NCBI GenBank assembly: GCA_913774355.1
Contig: CAJYGB010000038.1
Location: 124,001 to 188,000, forward strand
Source: an uncultured Chryseobacterium sp.
GTDB taxonomy: Bacteria > Bacteroidota > Bacteroidia > Flavobacteriales > Weeksellaceae
Reading direction: 5' to 3'
DNA: 64,000 nt
Shown here: positions 8,097 through 16,566 of the stretch, piece by piece
Numbering within the stretch: the stretch's first letter is position 1
Layout of the letters: the number at the start of each line of letters is the position of its first letter
Program-made: the position numbers and the translations under genes
The notes under the pieces: model-generated
Seen by the model: the letters and a program-made list of their open reading frames with translations, nothing else
The model's database searches: none
What the model was told of the DNA's origin: nothing

Positions 8097-8810
8097 TTAC
8101 GGGTTCGTTGAAAAAATAGAGCCGTTGGCGATCAAAGCGCGTCTGTTCATTTTCAGAATGTCTCTTACCCATTCGGCAAAATCTTCCGGCTGAAGAACTT
8201 TCTCAGGATTTCCGTCTGTTAATCCGCCCTGGATGCTCATATCGGAAGCGATGGTGCTCGGTGTTAAGGTAATAACACGGATGTTCTGTTTTCTCCATTC
8301 CGCCATCATCGACTGTGATAAAGAAACTACCGCTGCTTTGGATGCGGCATAGGCCGACATGTTCGGACCGCCTTTTAGACCGGCTGTTGAGGCCACGTTT
8401 ACGATATCACCTTCCCCTTTTGATTTCATGAAAGGATATACTGCTTTGGCCGCATAATAAACTCCGAAAAGATTGGTTTTGATGACCTGTTCCCATGTTT
8501 CGGAAGGCATTTCTTCGATGGATCCGAAATCGCCGATCCCCGCATTGTTGATCAGGATATCCACACCGCCCAGCTGCTCAGCTGCCAATTCGATTCCCGC
8601 TTTTACCTGGATTTCATTATCTACGGAGAAGACCGCATAGGTTGCATTGACTCCAAATTTTTTGATCTCTTCAACGGTCATTTTAAGGTTTTCCTCATTT
8701 CTTCCCGTGATGGCTACGTTTACGCCTTCAGCAGCTAATGCTAAAGCCACCGCTTTTCCCAGTCCTCTTCCGCCTCCGGTAACGATGGCATTTTTTCCGT
8801 CTATATTCAT
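8097..8810 (-). CDS. SDR-family oxidoreductase (FabG-like)
   Basis: 237 residues, a classical short-chain dehydrogenase/reductase. The cofactor motif is TGGGRGLG (residues 11-18), the structural motif is NNAG near residue 88, and the catalytic set is Ser in VASTAGLKGG with YAASK near residues 154-158. It resembles 3-ketoacyl-ACP reductases and is often annotated so. However, there is no fatty-acid gene nearby and the genome will have a housekeeping fabG elsewhere, so an NAD(P)H-dependent ketone reductase of unknown substrate is the safer call. It is a single-gene unit with its own terminator and a candidate promoter. Confidence 0.9.
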   Translation of the reverse strand: MNIDGKNAIVTGGGRGLGKAVALALAAEGVNVAITGRNEENLKMTVEEIKKFGVNATYAVFSVDNEIQVKAGIELAAEQLGGVDILINNAGIGDFGSIEEMPSETWEQVIKTNLFGVYYAAKAVYPFMKSKGEGDIVNVASTAGLKGGPNMSAYAASKAAVVSLSQSMMAEWRKQNIRVITLTPSTIASDMSIQGGLTDGNPEKVLQPEDFAEWVRDILKMNRRALIANGSIFSTNP

Positions 8811-8835
8811 TTTTTAGAATTTTTTATTCGTACGG

Positions 8836-8843
8836 CAAATTTA
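8836..8843 (-). promoter_or_regulatory. Candidate -7 promoter element (TAAATTTG) for the SDR gene
   Basis: Exact TAnnTTTG match on the minus strand, 25 bases before the ATG at 8810. The -33 region is unclear. Confidence 0.45.
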
Positions 8844-8937
8844 CGAAAGATGATTTGGAAATATAGGTACCGGACGATATTGTGATGATTGATATAATAA
8901 ATTTTTAAGATTTAGATTTAGGTATAGGTTAAAATTA

Positions 8938-8962
8938 AAACCGACTCAATAGGAGCCGGTTC
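8938..8962 (-). terminator. Terminator of the metallophosphoesterase gene
   Basis: On the minus strand ACCGGCTC/GAGTCGGT (one G-U pair) is followed by TTTTAATTTT. Confidence 0.75.
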
Positions 8963-8989
8963 CGTTGAAAGTATAGTAATAAATGAAAA

Positions 8990-10573
8990 TTAAGGAATAA
9001 GGATCTGGTTCTGCACCTCAAATTCATCCATCGCGGAGAACTGGTTTCCATACATATCGGTTGCTCTTACCTCAACTTTATGCTTTCCTAAAGAAAGTTT
9101 TTTCGGAAATTCGCCTGTCCAGATGTGCTTTGAACTTTCCGGGTTGGAAGGCCTTCTGCCGGTCAGCATATTTTGCGCGGTATCCCATTTATAAACCGAA
9201 AGGGCAAAATTCGGGTCCACTGTTTCATCATACTGCATTTCTTCCCATTTGTCGCCATCGATTCGGTATTCCACCTTGTCTTTTTTGCTTCCCATAAAGA
9301 AGTTCGCCAGCACTTTGGCAGAGGTTTTTGAAGGGAAAGGAACCACCTTCGGAACGTATAGATTAATCTGGTAATCTTCCGGTTTTCCGGCAGTTTTGTA
9401 TTTCACTTTATAACCGTTATCGCTGAAGCTGATGAAAGAATATCCTTTGGTGGTACCGTCTCTCATAGTAGAGGTCGGAAGCCCCATATCATCGGAGGTT
9501 CCGGACCACCAGTCGCCGCAGGTTGTCCCGACGTTGTATTCATGAAGGTCTTTGGAACCGTTCCAGCCCGCTTCTTTGCCATAAAACAGCTGCTGCTGGA
9601 TGTGGGTGTGTGCCGATAAAAGCAAAGCATTTTTAAAAGGCGCCAGGTTATCGAACAGTTTCTGACGGTCTGAATTCCTGAAGTTATCTTCATTCTTATG
9701 CTCCAATGGAATATGGAAAGAAACGACGATCAGTTTGTTTTTATCCACCAGTTTCAGGTCGTTCTCGATAAACTGCAGCTGGTCTTCGCGGAAGCCTCCC
9801 CAATAGCCTTTTCCGTCACGTGGGTCCGGGTACAGGATGTCATCCAGCACCATGAAGTGGACATTTCCGTAATTGAAAGAATAGTTGGCCGGACCGAAAT
9901 TGGATTCAAACGTCTCGTCGGAAAGCATATCTTCTTTTGCATCATAATTCATGTCGTGGTTTCCCATCACATTGTACCAAGGAAGCCCGACCTCTTTCAT
10001 GACATCGGCGTAAGGTTTCTGAAGGCTCAGATTGTCCCCTACCAGATCTCCGAGGCTAATTCCCAGCACCGCGTTTTTCTTGGTATTTTTCACTTCATTA
10101 ATGATGGCTCTTTTAAAATAATCCAGTTGTTTCTCAGTGTAAGGCTGCGGGTCCCCGAATACCAGGATATCAAAATTCTTGCTTTCGTTCTGCCTGTTCA
10201 GGGCAAAATTGATTTCTTTCGGAAGTTCCCCGGTTGGTGCGGAACCTTTGTATTTAAAATCAGCCGGTGAGCCTTTCGGTTTGTACTGGTAGTAGTATTG
10301 CGGAAGATTGTTTGCATTTACCGGTGTCATATATCCGGAAGGCTTGATGACAAAGATCGTCTGCCCATCCTGAACCGGCAGGCTGTACCTTCCGTTTTTA
10401 TCGGTAAGTACGACCTGAGCGCCGTTGGAAACCGCTACGCCTTCGATTCCCTTTTCCCGGTTTTCTTTCTTCTGGTTTTTATTCCCGTCTTCATATACAT
10501 ATCCAGAAACGGAGGCCTGAGAGAATGCCATGGCTGAAATCAGCATGCATGGCATTAAAAATTTTATGTTCAT
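8990..10573 (-). CDS. Secreted calcineurin-like metallophosphoesterase
   Basis: 527 residues. A signal peptide ends near AFSQA. Residues 20-120 are an N-terminal beta-domain of the SdrD/carboxypeptidase-regulatory kind (GVAVSN...LTDKNGRYSLPV). The phosphoesterase domain carries the full metal-ligand set: GDPQ (Asp141), GDLVGDN (Asp176), GNHD (Asn205-His206), SFHIPLEH and SAHTH. A C-terminal beta-domain follows (residues ~400-527). This three-part layout is known in Bacteroidota metallophosphatases that act outside the cytoplasm. The substrate is not readable. The position behind SusC/SusD and near a glycerophosphodiesterase suggests it releases phosphate from organic esters for uptake. Confidence 0.9.
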   Translation of the reverse strand: MNIKFLMPCMLISAMAFSQASVSGYVYEDGNKNQKKENREKGIEGVAVSNGAQVVLTDKNGRYSLPVQDGQTIFVIKPSGYMTPVNANNLPQYYYQYKPKGSPADFKYKGSAPTGELPKEINFALNRQNESKNFDILVFGDPQPYTEKQLDYFKRAIINEVKNTKKNAVLGISLGDLVGDNLSLQKPYADVMKEVGLPWYNVMGNHDMNYDAKEDMLSDETFESNFGPANYSFNYGNVHFMVLDDILYPDPRDGKGYWGGFREDQLQFIENDLKLVDKNKLIVVSFHIPLEHKNEDNFRNSDRQKLFDNLAPFKNALLLSAHTHIQQQLFYGKEAGWNGSKDLHEYNVGTTCGDWWSGTSDDMGLPTSTMRDGTTKGYSFISFSDNGYKVKYKTAGKPEDYQINLYVPKVVPFPSKTSAKVLANFFMGSKKDKVEYRIDGDKWEEMQYDETVDPNFALSVYKWDTAQNMLTGRRPSNPESSKHIWTGEFPKKLSLGKHKVEVRATDMYGNQFSAMDEFEVQNQILIP

Positions 10574-10776
10574 TATTTTATTCTGTTGAATTATTTACTT
10601 TAAATATCTGTTGCTTGGCACATGGCTTTCGGAACCCGGAATTCACCAAGTTTTTTTTGACTGCAACACTGTTTTTAATTTTCACAAAGCCGTTCTACTT
10701 ATAAGAGAAAACAAAGGTTGTTATTGGCAAATCTTTAGATAATCAGCTTTTGAACAATTGAGTTTTTACGCTTTGA

Positions 10777-12225
10777 TTATTTATTCCACCAAACTTTTAC
10801 GTTGATATTGTCGCCGCCCATCTGCTGTACGGCTGCCTGGTAATTGGAGGTATTTAAAACTCTTGGGTTTGGTGGGTACATCAATCTTGACGGCATGATT
10901 CCGTTATTCAGCAATCCCCCGTTGTTCGGAAGTACCGGGAATCCGGTCCTCCTTTTTTCAAACCACTGCTGCTGGTCTACGAAGAAAAGGGCAACGTATT
11001 TCTGCAGCATGATCCTTTCCAGAGTTCCGTTGTAAGCCACTTTAGGATTGGAGAAATAATTGGAAGGCATTGTAGAACCCCATTGTTCAATGGTTGCTTT
11101 TACCCCGTTCTCATAAAAGGTTTGTGCATTTCCTGAAATAATCCCTTTAAAAGCCAGCTCCGACAGAATAAACTGCAATTCCGCATAAGGATATACCAGA
11201 ATGTTCAGCGGCGCTTTGGCCAGGTTCTGGTTCATGTTGGAAGGCTGATAATCGAAGACCATTCCGTAGGCATATCCTGAGGGGGCGCCTTTATAACCGA
11301 TATTCGATCCCTGAAGGTTTTTGGCCTGGCTGAAAAACAAAGCCATTCTCGGATCATTATTGCCTTTCAAAGTTTCAACAAAAAATTCTGAAGCGGCACG
11401 CCCGGTGGTAAAATCCTGCGGCCTTGCGATCGGCGGCATCAGCGGAGCCACTCCGGTAATATTCAGTTTTGCCGTTTCCGAATTGCTCTGGAATACAGGA
11501 TAAACGGTAGGATTATTCACGATTTCCTGGATTCTTTCATATACATTCACTTCACCGTTTTTTGCCAGGATCCTTGTAAGAAGCCTTAAGCTGATAGAAT
11601 TACAGAATTTTTTCCAGCTCGTTATTCCGTTGACGTCATTGTTTGCATTGTAGAACAGATCGGTTCCCGTTAAGGTTTTTGTCGTAACGAAAAGAGAATT
11701 TGCTCTTTTAAGATCATCCAGCATCTGGATGTAGATGTTTTTCTGCTGATCGAATTTCGGCTGGCTGATTCCTTCATCCAGTCTCGACGCTTCGGTAAAA
11801 GGTACGTCTCCGTAGGTATCGGTGAGGTTGGAATAGGCCCAGGCATTCAGGACCAAAGCAATGGCTTCATAATTTTTATCGTTGCTGCTTACTGCAGATT
11901 TTTTCATTTCATAAATCTGCTTGGCCCATTTGTAGCTGTTGTTCCAATAGCCGGCTCCCGTATTTTCAGTAATATTGTACCGGCTCAGGGTATTTCCTTC
12001 GTTGGGAAAATCCAGGGAAACCTGCATGATATCGAAGGTAAAATCATTCGCTCTCGAATATCCTATGGAAGCCAGGTTATATTGCAACGGCGCCAGAAAG
12101 CTGGATACTTCAGGCTCGTAGATCTTGCTGTCGTCTATATTTATTTCATCAGAAGTTCTGTCGCAGGAAGCGGCTGTAACTGCCAGGCCTGCCAGAAGCA
12201 TATATTTAACTATTGTTTTTTTCAT
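10777..12225 (-). CDS. SusD/RagB-family outer-membrane nutrient-binding lipoprotein
   Basis: 482 residues. The lipobox TAASC places the lipidated cysteine at residue 21. The body is the TPR-like fold of the SusD-like family (the shorter group, about 480 residues): early RANDFTFDIMQVSLDFPNEGN, mid ALVLNAWAYSNLTDTYGDVPFTEA, and late QKYVALFFVDQQQWFEKRRTGFPVLPN. These motifs identify the family clearly. It forms the lid of an outer-membrane SusC barrel and captures ligand. It is 10 bases after the susC stop, so the two are one transcription unit. The ligand is unknown; neighbouring phosphoesterases argue for a phosphorylated or phosphodiester compound over a glycan. Confidence 0.93.
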   Translation of the reverse strand: MKKTIVKYMLLAGLAVTAASCDRTSDEINIDDSKIYEPEVSSFLAPLQYNLASIGYSRANDFTFDIMQVSLDFPNEGNTLSRYNITENTGAGYWNNSYKWAKQIYEMKKSAVSSNDKNYEAIALVLNAWAYSNLTDTYGDVPFTEASRLDEGISQPKFDQQKNIYIQMLDDLKRANSLFVTTKTLTGTDLFYNANNDVNGITSWKKFCNSISLRLLTRILAKNGEVNVYERIQEIVNNPTVYPVFQSNSETAKLNITGVAPLMPPIARPQDFTTGRAASEFFVETLKGNNDPRMALFFSQAKNLQGSNIGYKGAPSGYAYGMVFDYQPSNMNQNLAKAPLNILVYPYAELQFILSELAFKGIISGNAQTFYENGVKATIEQWGSTMPSNYFSNPKVAYNGTLERIMLQKYVALFFVDQQQWFEKRRTGFPVLPNNGGLLNNGIMPSRLMYPPNPRVLNTSNYQAAVQQMGGDNINVKVWWNK

Positions 12226-12235
12226 GTCTTAAGAT

Positions 12236-15217
12236 TTAAAATTTTACATTAAGCTGGAAACCGATCGTACGTGATGCCGGCAATTGCCCCATTTCCACAC
12301 CCGGCGTGATGGTGGCATTGTCCAAAGTAGCTGCTTCAGGATCAAAAAGCGGGAATTTGGTCCACATCCAGAGATTCTTCCCGAAAAGCGCCAGGGTTAA
12401 GTCTGTAATTTTTAACGGCCCCGTCACCGATTTCGGAAACGAATAGGCAATTCTGGCATCTCTCAGTTTAATAAAGGAAGTATCGAATGTATTGGTTTCT
12501 ACGTTGGCCCTTCTGTAATAGTCGGCATAGTAACTGGATACCAGGATTCCTTTTGTATTCGGCACATACGAACCGTCGGCATTCTGTACAACGCCCTGCC
12601 CGACAATCATCCCTCCAGGGTTGTCTCTTCCTTCCAGTGTATGAGCGAGCTTGCCCTGTTCGGACATTTTGTGGTGCGACTGAGAATAAGCCATTCCTTT
12701 GTACTGTCCGTCGAAGGAAAAGCTTATGGAAATATTTTTATACCTGAACTCGTTCTGGATTCCGGCCCTCCACTTCGGATAGGCATTTCCAATTTTTTTC
12801 ATCTGCGCCGGCTTTGCCGTCAATCCGTCGCTTCCGTATACGACCTGTCCGTCCGGAGCGTACATCAGCCCGTATCCATAAAGATCTCCGAGTGATCCTC
12901 CTACGACTGCATTGTAGTATACCACTCCCCCGACACTTGCGTAAGTGTAGGGCTGCCCGCTGAATTCTTCAGGGAGGGATAAGATTTTGTTCCTGTTCAT
13001 CGACCAGTTTGCCGATACATTCCACATGAAGTTTTTATTTTTTACAGGATAGGCGTTCATCATCATTTCGATCCCCCGGTTCCTGATTTCTCCTGAATTG
13101 ATTACCCGTTGGGTATATCCCGTTTCCCAAAGCACCGGAACGTTTCTGATGATCTGGTCTACCGAGTTACTCTGGTAAGCAGTAATATTATAGGTTAACC
13201 GGTTGTTGAAAAGGCTGAAATCCATACCTCCTTCTATGTTAGTGAGCATTTCCGGGCGTAAGTTCGGGTTGAGGTAACGGCTGGAAACTTCAACAGACCC
13301 GGGAAACGCAAGACTCGGATTATAATAATTCTGCAGCTGGTAAGGTTCGGTATCGTTTCCGGTCTGTGCCCATGAAGCTCTGAGTTTCCAGAAATTGAAC
13401 CGGTTGCTCTTCAACCCGAAAATATCGGAAAGAATGAATGAAGAAGATACCGACGGGTAAAAATACGATCGATTTGCTTTAGGTAAAGTACTACTCCAGT
13501 CGTTACGGGCGGTTACATCCAGGAAGATTTTATCTTTGTAGCTTAATGAAGCCAGCCCGTATACGCTGCTTACCATTTTATCGTAAGGCTGCGGGATATC
13601 GAAACGTTGCGATATGGCATTGGTGAGGTTATAAACGCCTGCCTTTTTAAGACCCAGCGCATAATAATCCTTGGTCAGCTGTTCAAAATACTGGGTAGAA
13701 CCTCCAGCCGTTGCGGAGAAGTTGAAGGCACCGAATGTATTTTTATAATTGATCATCAGATCATTATTAAAATTGAATCCGTCCACATACTGCTCTCTGT
13801 AATATCCCTGAAGGAAGTTTGCTGAACTCCAGGGCCTTTTCTGGGTACGGAACTCATCATTGATCGCCATTCCGGATCTGAGCAGTACATCAAAATGCTT
13901 ATCGATCTGATAGGCCAAGCTTACATTCCCTACGATATTCTGCTTGTCCAGGCTGTTAGTCATTTCGTAAGCAATCAGATAAGGATTATCGATATAGGAG
14001 CTGAAAGGGTGAATCTGGTCAACCTGTTCCTGCCCGTTTTTCCAGATCGGCCGGTACCATGCCAGATCCACATTCGGATTCTGGAAGATCATGAAATAGG
14101 AAATCGATTGGTTATTGTATCCCGTAGCAGGAAGATTATCGCTTTTCGTCTGGTTATAGGATAATTTGATGTTGGCCTTGAAACGTTCATTGATTTTATG
14201 GTCGACGGAAATAGCGGCTCCCCATTTTTCAAGACCTGTATTCGGCATCATCCATTCATTTTTGAGGTAAGAAAGCGATGCCCTGAATGCGGTTCTGTCA
14301 TTGGAATTTTCGATGGAAAGGTTGTTTGAGAACGTACTTCCCACTTCCCAGAAATCCTTGATGTTGTTTTTGTAAGGTCTCCACAGCTGTCTTTCTTTGC
14401 TCTGTCCCTGTACCGTAGGATCATACTGGAAAAAAGACTGTCCCTGGAATTTCGGTCCGAAAGCACTGCTGGTAGAACCCGTATTTACCCCATCCGGCGA
14501 TAAACCGTAGGAATAATAGTAATTCCCGTTTTTATCCTTCTGCAAAGTTCCCTGGCCATATTCGTACTGATAGTCAGGCCATTTCAGAACCGATTCAAAA
14601 CTGGTATAAGAGTTGAGCGTTACCTGAATCTTCCCGTTTTTTGTTTTTCCGGATTTTGTCGTAATCATAATGGCTCCCAACGCACCTCTGGATCCGTATA
14701 AGGCGGAGGCACTCGGCCCCTTTAGTACAGTGATACTTTCAATATCATCAGGATTGATGCTGCTCAGGTCGTTTCCGTAATCGATCGGAACATCTCCTCC
14801 CGCACCCGCACCGTAGGCCGGCGTTCCGGTACCTACCGTTCTGGAATTCAAAGGCACACCGTCCAGAACAATCAGTGCCTGGTTATCAGCCATGCTGCTC
14901 ATAGAAACATCTCCCCGTAAAGTAATTCTTGGGGTGGCAAGAGGTCCGGCCCCGGCAGTCTGAATTTTGAGTCCGGCAACCTTTCCTTCCAGTGCACTGG
15001 TCCAATGCGTGTTCTGTGTTCTTAACAGTTGGTCCGAATTGATGGTTTCGGTAGAATATCCAAGGGCTTTGTTCTGTCGTTTGATTCCTAAAGCGGTTAC
15101 TACAACCTCATCAATGTTTTTAATAGTGTCTTTTTTTGCCTTTTGCTGGGCAGCTACTTCTACACTGACGAGTCCTAATAATGATAAGATGAGTACTTTT
15201 TGTGTTGCTTTACGCAT
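12236..15217 (-). CDS. SusC/RagA-family TonB-linked outer-membrane transporter
   Basis: 993 residues from the ATG at 15217. Read-through codons upstream lie in the promoter, so that ATG is preferred over a longer in-frame reading. A signal peptide (ILSLLGLVSVEVAAQQ) is followed directly by the TonB-box-like IDEVVVTALGIKRQ and a plug domain (ALEGKVAGLKI..., ALYGSRGALGAIMITTKSG). The rest is a 22-strand beta-barrel ending in QLPASRTIGFQLNVKF. The N-terminal carboxypeptidase-regulatory domain found in many SusC proteins is absent. It imports ligand delivered by the SusD partner using TonB energy. A -7 element and a phased TTAA array sit directly upstream. Confidence 0.95.
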   Translation of the reverse strand: MRKATQKVLILSLLGLVSVEVAAQQKAKKDTIKNIDEVVVTALGIKRQNKALGYSTETINSDQLLRTQNTHWTSALEGKVAGLKIQTAGAGPLATPRITLRGDVSMSSMADNQALIVLDGVPLNSRTVGTGTPAYGAGAGGDVPIDYGNDLSSINPDDIESITVLKGPSASALYGSRGALGAIMITTKSGKTKNGKIQVTLNSYTSFESVLKWPDYQYEYGQGTLQKDKNGNYYYSYGLSPDGVNTGSTSSAFGPKFQGQSFFQYDPTVQGQSKERQLWRPYKNNIKDFWEVGSTFSNNLSIENSNDRTAFRASLSYLKNEWMMPNTGLEKWGAAISVDHKINERFKANIKLSYNQTKSDNLPATGYNNQSISYFMIFQNPNVDLAWYRPIWKNGQEQVDQIHPFSSYIDNPYLIAYEMTNSLDKQNIVGNVSLAYQIDKHFDVLLRSGMAINDEFRTQKRPWSSANFLQGYYREQYVDGFNFNNDLMINYKNTFGAFNFSATAGGSTQYFEQLTKDYYALGLKKAGVYNLTNAISQRFDIPQPYDKMVSSVYGLASLSYKDKIFLDVTARNDWSSTLPKANRSYFYPSVSSSFILSDIFGLKSNRFNFWKLRASWAQTGNDTEPYQLQNYYNPSLAFPGSVEVSSRYLNPNLRPEMLTNIEGGMDFSLFNNRLTYNITAYQSNSVDQIIRNVPVLWETGYTQRVINSGEIRNRGIEMMMNAYPVKNKNFMWNVSANWSMNRNKILSLPEEFSGQPYTYASVGGVVYYNAVVGGSLGDLYGYGLMYAPDGQVVYGSDGLTAKPAQMKKIGNAYPKWRAGIQNEFRYKNISISFSFDGQYKGMAYSQSHHKMSEQGKLAHTLEGRDNPGGMIVGQGVVQNADGSYVPNTKGILVSSYYADYYRRANVETNTFDTSFIKLRDARIAYSFPKSVTGPLKITDLTLALFGKNLWMWTKFPLFDPEAATLDNATITPGVEMGQLPASRTIGFQLNVKF

Positions 15218-15233
15218 ATCCTTATTGTTTGCG

Positions 15234-15241
15234 CAAAAATA
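15234..15241 (-). promoter_or_regulatory. -7 promoter element (TATTTTTG) of susC-susD
   Basis: Exact TAnnTTTG on the minus strand, 16 bases before the susC ATG. There is no TTG -33 element. Its place is taken by the TTAA array that begins 22 bases further upstream, as expected for an activator-dependent promoter. Confidence 0.6.
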
Positions 15242-15261
15242 GAACGACATTACGAGTATCG

Positions 15262-15367
15262 TTTTAACACGGTTTTAACAGATATTAAAGAATTATTAAA
15301 CGAAATATTAATTTATGTTTAACAGAGAAAGATATATTTTTGATTAACAGCCAATTAAAACGATTAA
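15262..15367 (-). promoter_or_regulatory. Phased TTAA array, PHO-box-like operator of susC-susD
   Basis: TTAA cores start at 15264, 15275, 15285, 15296, 15308 and 15319 (steps 11, 10, 11, 12, 11) and again at 15344, 15355 and 15364. The two copies nearest the promoter are identical eight-base units, TTTTAACA on the plus strand, TGTTAAAA on the gene strand. Direct repeats one helical turn apart are the standard site of OmpR/PhoB-type response regulators. TGTTA-N6-TGTTA matches the layout of the PHO box (TGTCA-N6-TGTCA) and of Bacillus PhoP boxes. The regulator's identity is inferred. Confidence 0.6.
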
Positions 15368-15601
15368 GCATTTTTAATATGATAAGGTCAGCTCATTTAC
15401 CTAATTTTATTGTCTTTTTATGAGAAATTAAAACATACCACAAGGGTACCACAAAGCATTTCGTGTTTAAAATTAATACGTATTTAAAGAATTTTACGCA
15501 TTTTCAAAAAATGCCATAGCCGCACAAATTATGATAAGCGGAATATGCATTGAATTCCATTCACATTGTTGTAATTTGAAAGATGCTTTGTATGCGTATG
15601 C

Positions 15602-15637
15602 AATAAAAACAGTCCGCCCCAAAGAGACAGACTGTTA
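15602..15637 (-). terminator. Terminator of the glycerophosphodiesterase gene
   Basis: On the minus strand AACAGTC pairs with GACTGTT, followed by TTTTTATTG. The loop is 15 bases. Confidence 0.7.
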
Positions 15638-15658
15638 TAAAGGTTATGTAAACCGGAT

Positions 15659-16402
15659 TTATTTTTTAAGCTGATCCGGAATATTGGTCGTAATAAATCC
15701 GATGCCCTGCTTTTTCAGCTCGTCTGCAATGACAATGTCATTTACCGTCCAGGCGTTGGTAATCAATCCCAAAGCTTTCGCGTCTGCAATCCAGGTCGGG
15801 TTTTTCTGGAAAATACTGTAATGGTAATCCAGCCCGTCCAGTCCCTCGTCTTTGATCTGCTGCGGAGAAAGCTCCCCTTTCAGGTACTGTACTTTAAACG
15901 AAGGCTCCAGCTTTTTAATTTCCTTACAGATATTCAGGCTGAAAGAAATAAACTCGCACTGCGATCCCAGCTTCATGTCTTTAATCATTTTAATCGTTTT
16001 TGCCGTAAGCTCATCTTCTTTTTCCTTGGTCTTGTCCGGCTTGATTTCAACGATCAATTTCAGGGTTTTGTCCTTCTTTCCCTGTTTCAGATAATCTTTT
16101 AAAGTAGGAAAGTCTTCGCCGTTGGATAATTTTACTTTTTCTAACTCTTTGAAATCGGTTTCGGAGATTTCCATTTTGGCGTGGTGTTCGTCATGGTTAA
16201 TGACCAAAACCCCATCCTTCGTCATACGTACATCGAATTCGGAGCCGTAGATCTTTAACTGTTGTGCATTCTCCAGCGACTTCAGGGAATTTTCCGTGGT
16301 CGGTGGTTGGGTCTGCCAATAGCCTCTGTGGGCGATAATCCGGGTTTGTGCCTTCATTACAACGGTGCTTAAAACTGCCAACCCTAAGATAAAATTTTTC
16401 AT
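15659..16402 (-). CDS. Secreted glycerophosphodiester phosphodiesterase
   Basis: 247 residues. A signal peptide ends near MKAQT. The GDPD TIM-barrel starts at once with IIAHRGYWQ (His25-Arg26). TTENSL (Glu37), SEFDVRMTKDGVLVINHDE (Glu55, Asp57, His70) and LIVEIKPD follow. These are the metal and catalytic residues of the family, all present, and the length is normal. The enzyme hydrolyses deacylated phospholipids to sn-glycerol-3-phosphate and an alcohol. With a signal peptide it acts in the periplasm or outside. It lies between two TonB-receptor genes and near a metallophosphoesterase, which supports a joint phosphorus-salvage role. Confidence 0.93.
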   Translation of the reverse strand: MKNFILGLAVLSTVVMKAQTRIIAHRGYWQTQPPTTENSLKSLENAQQLKIYGSEFDVRMTKDGVLVINHDEHHAKMEISETDFKELEKVKLSNGEDFPTLKDYLKQGKKDKTLKLIVEIKPDKTKEKEDELTAKTIKMIKDMKLGSQCEFISFSLNICKEIKKLEPSFKVQYLKGELSPQQIKDEGLDGLDYHYSIFQKNPTWIADAKALGLITNAWTVNDIVIADELKKQGIGFITTNIPDQLKK

Positions 16403-16446
16403 AATATAAATTAAATATTAAACTAAAAAGCTTTTCAACTTTCAGA

Positions 16447-16477
16447 TAAAGGTATATTAATTTAGGTGAATGGTCAA
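16447..16477 (-). promoter_or_regulatory. Promoter of the glycerophosphodiesterase gene
   Basis: On the minus strand TTG (16477-16475) and TACCTTTA (16454-16447) are 20 bases apart, matching the Bacteroidota -33 and -7 layout except for the last base. The TTG lies inside a 14-base motif that is repeated upstream. Confidence 0.55.
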
Positions 16478-16553
16478 TTTTGCTTCGCAATTGAATGGTC
16501 AATTTTTTAAAATAAGTTGATCCATTCAAATAAGAAAACAACAATGACCATTC
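16468..16553. repeat. Repeated GAATGGTCAATTTT motif, possible operator
   Basis: The 14-base motif occurs at 16468-16481 and 16493-16506, 25 bases start to start, and its first half appears inverted at 16543-16553 (AATGACCATTC). The first copy overlaps the -33 element of the glycerophosphodiesterase promoter, so a regulator could bind here. Confidence 0.5.
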
Positions 16554-16566
16554 AACATTCACATTA

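Noticed and set aside
15218..15250. Longer SusC N-terminus
   Set aside because: The extra codons cover the exact -7 element at 15234-15241, and the signal peptide begins at the ATG at 15217.
16197..16562. 121-codon minus-strand frame overlapping the start of the glycerophosphodiesterase
   Set aside because: Different frame over the signal peptide and promoter; the GDPD frame has all catalytic residues.
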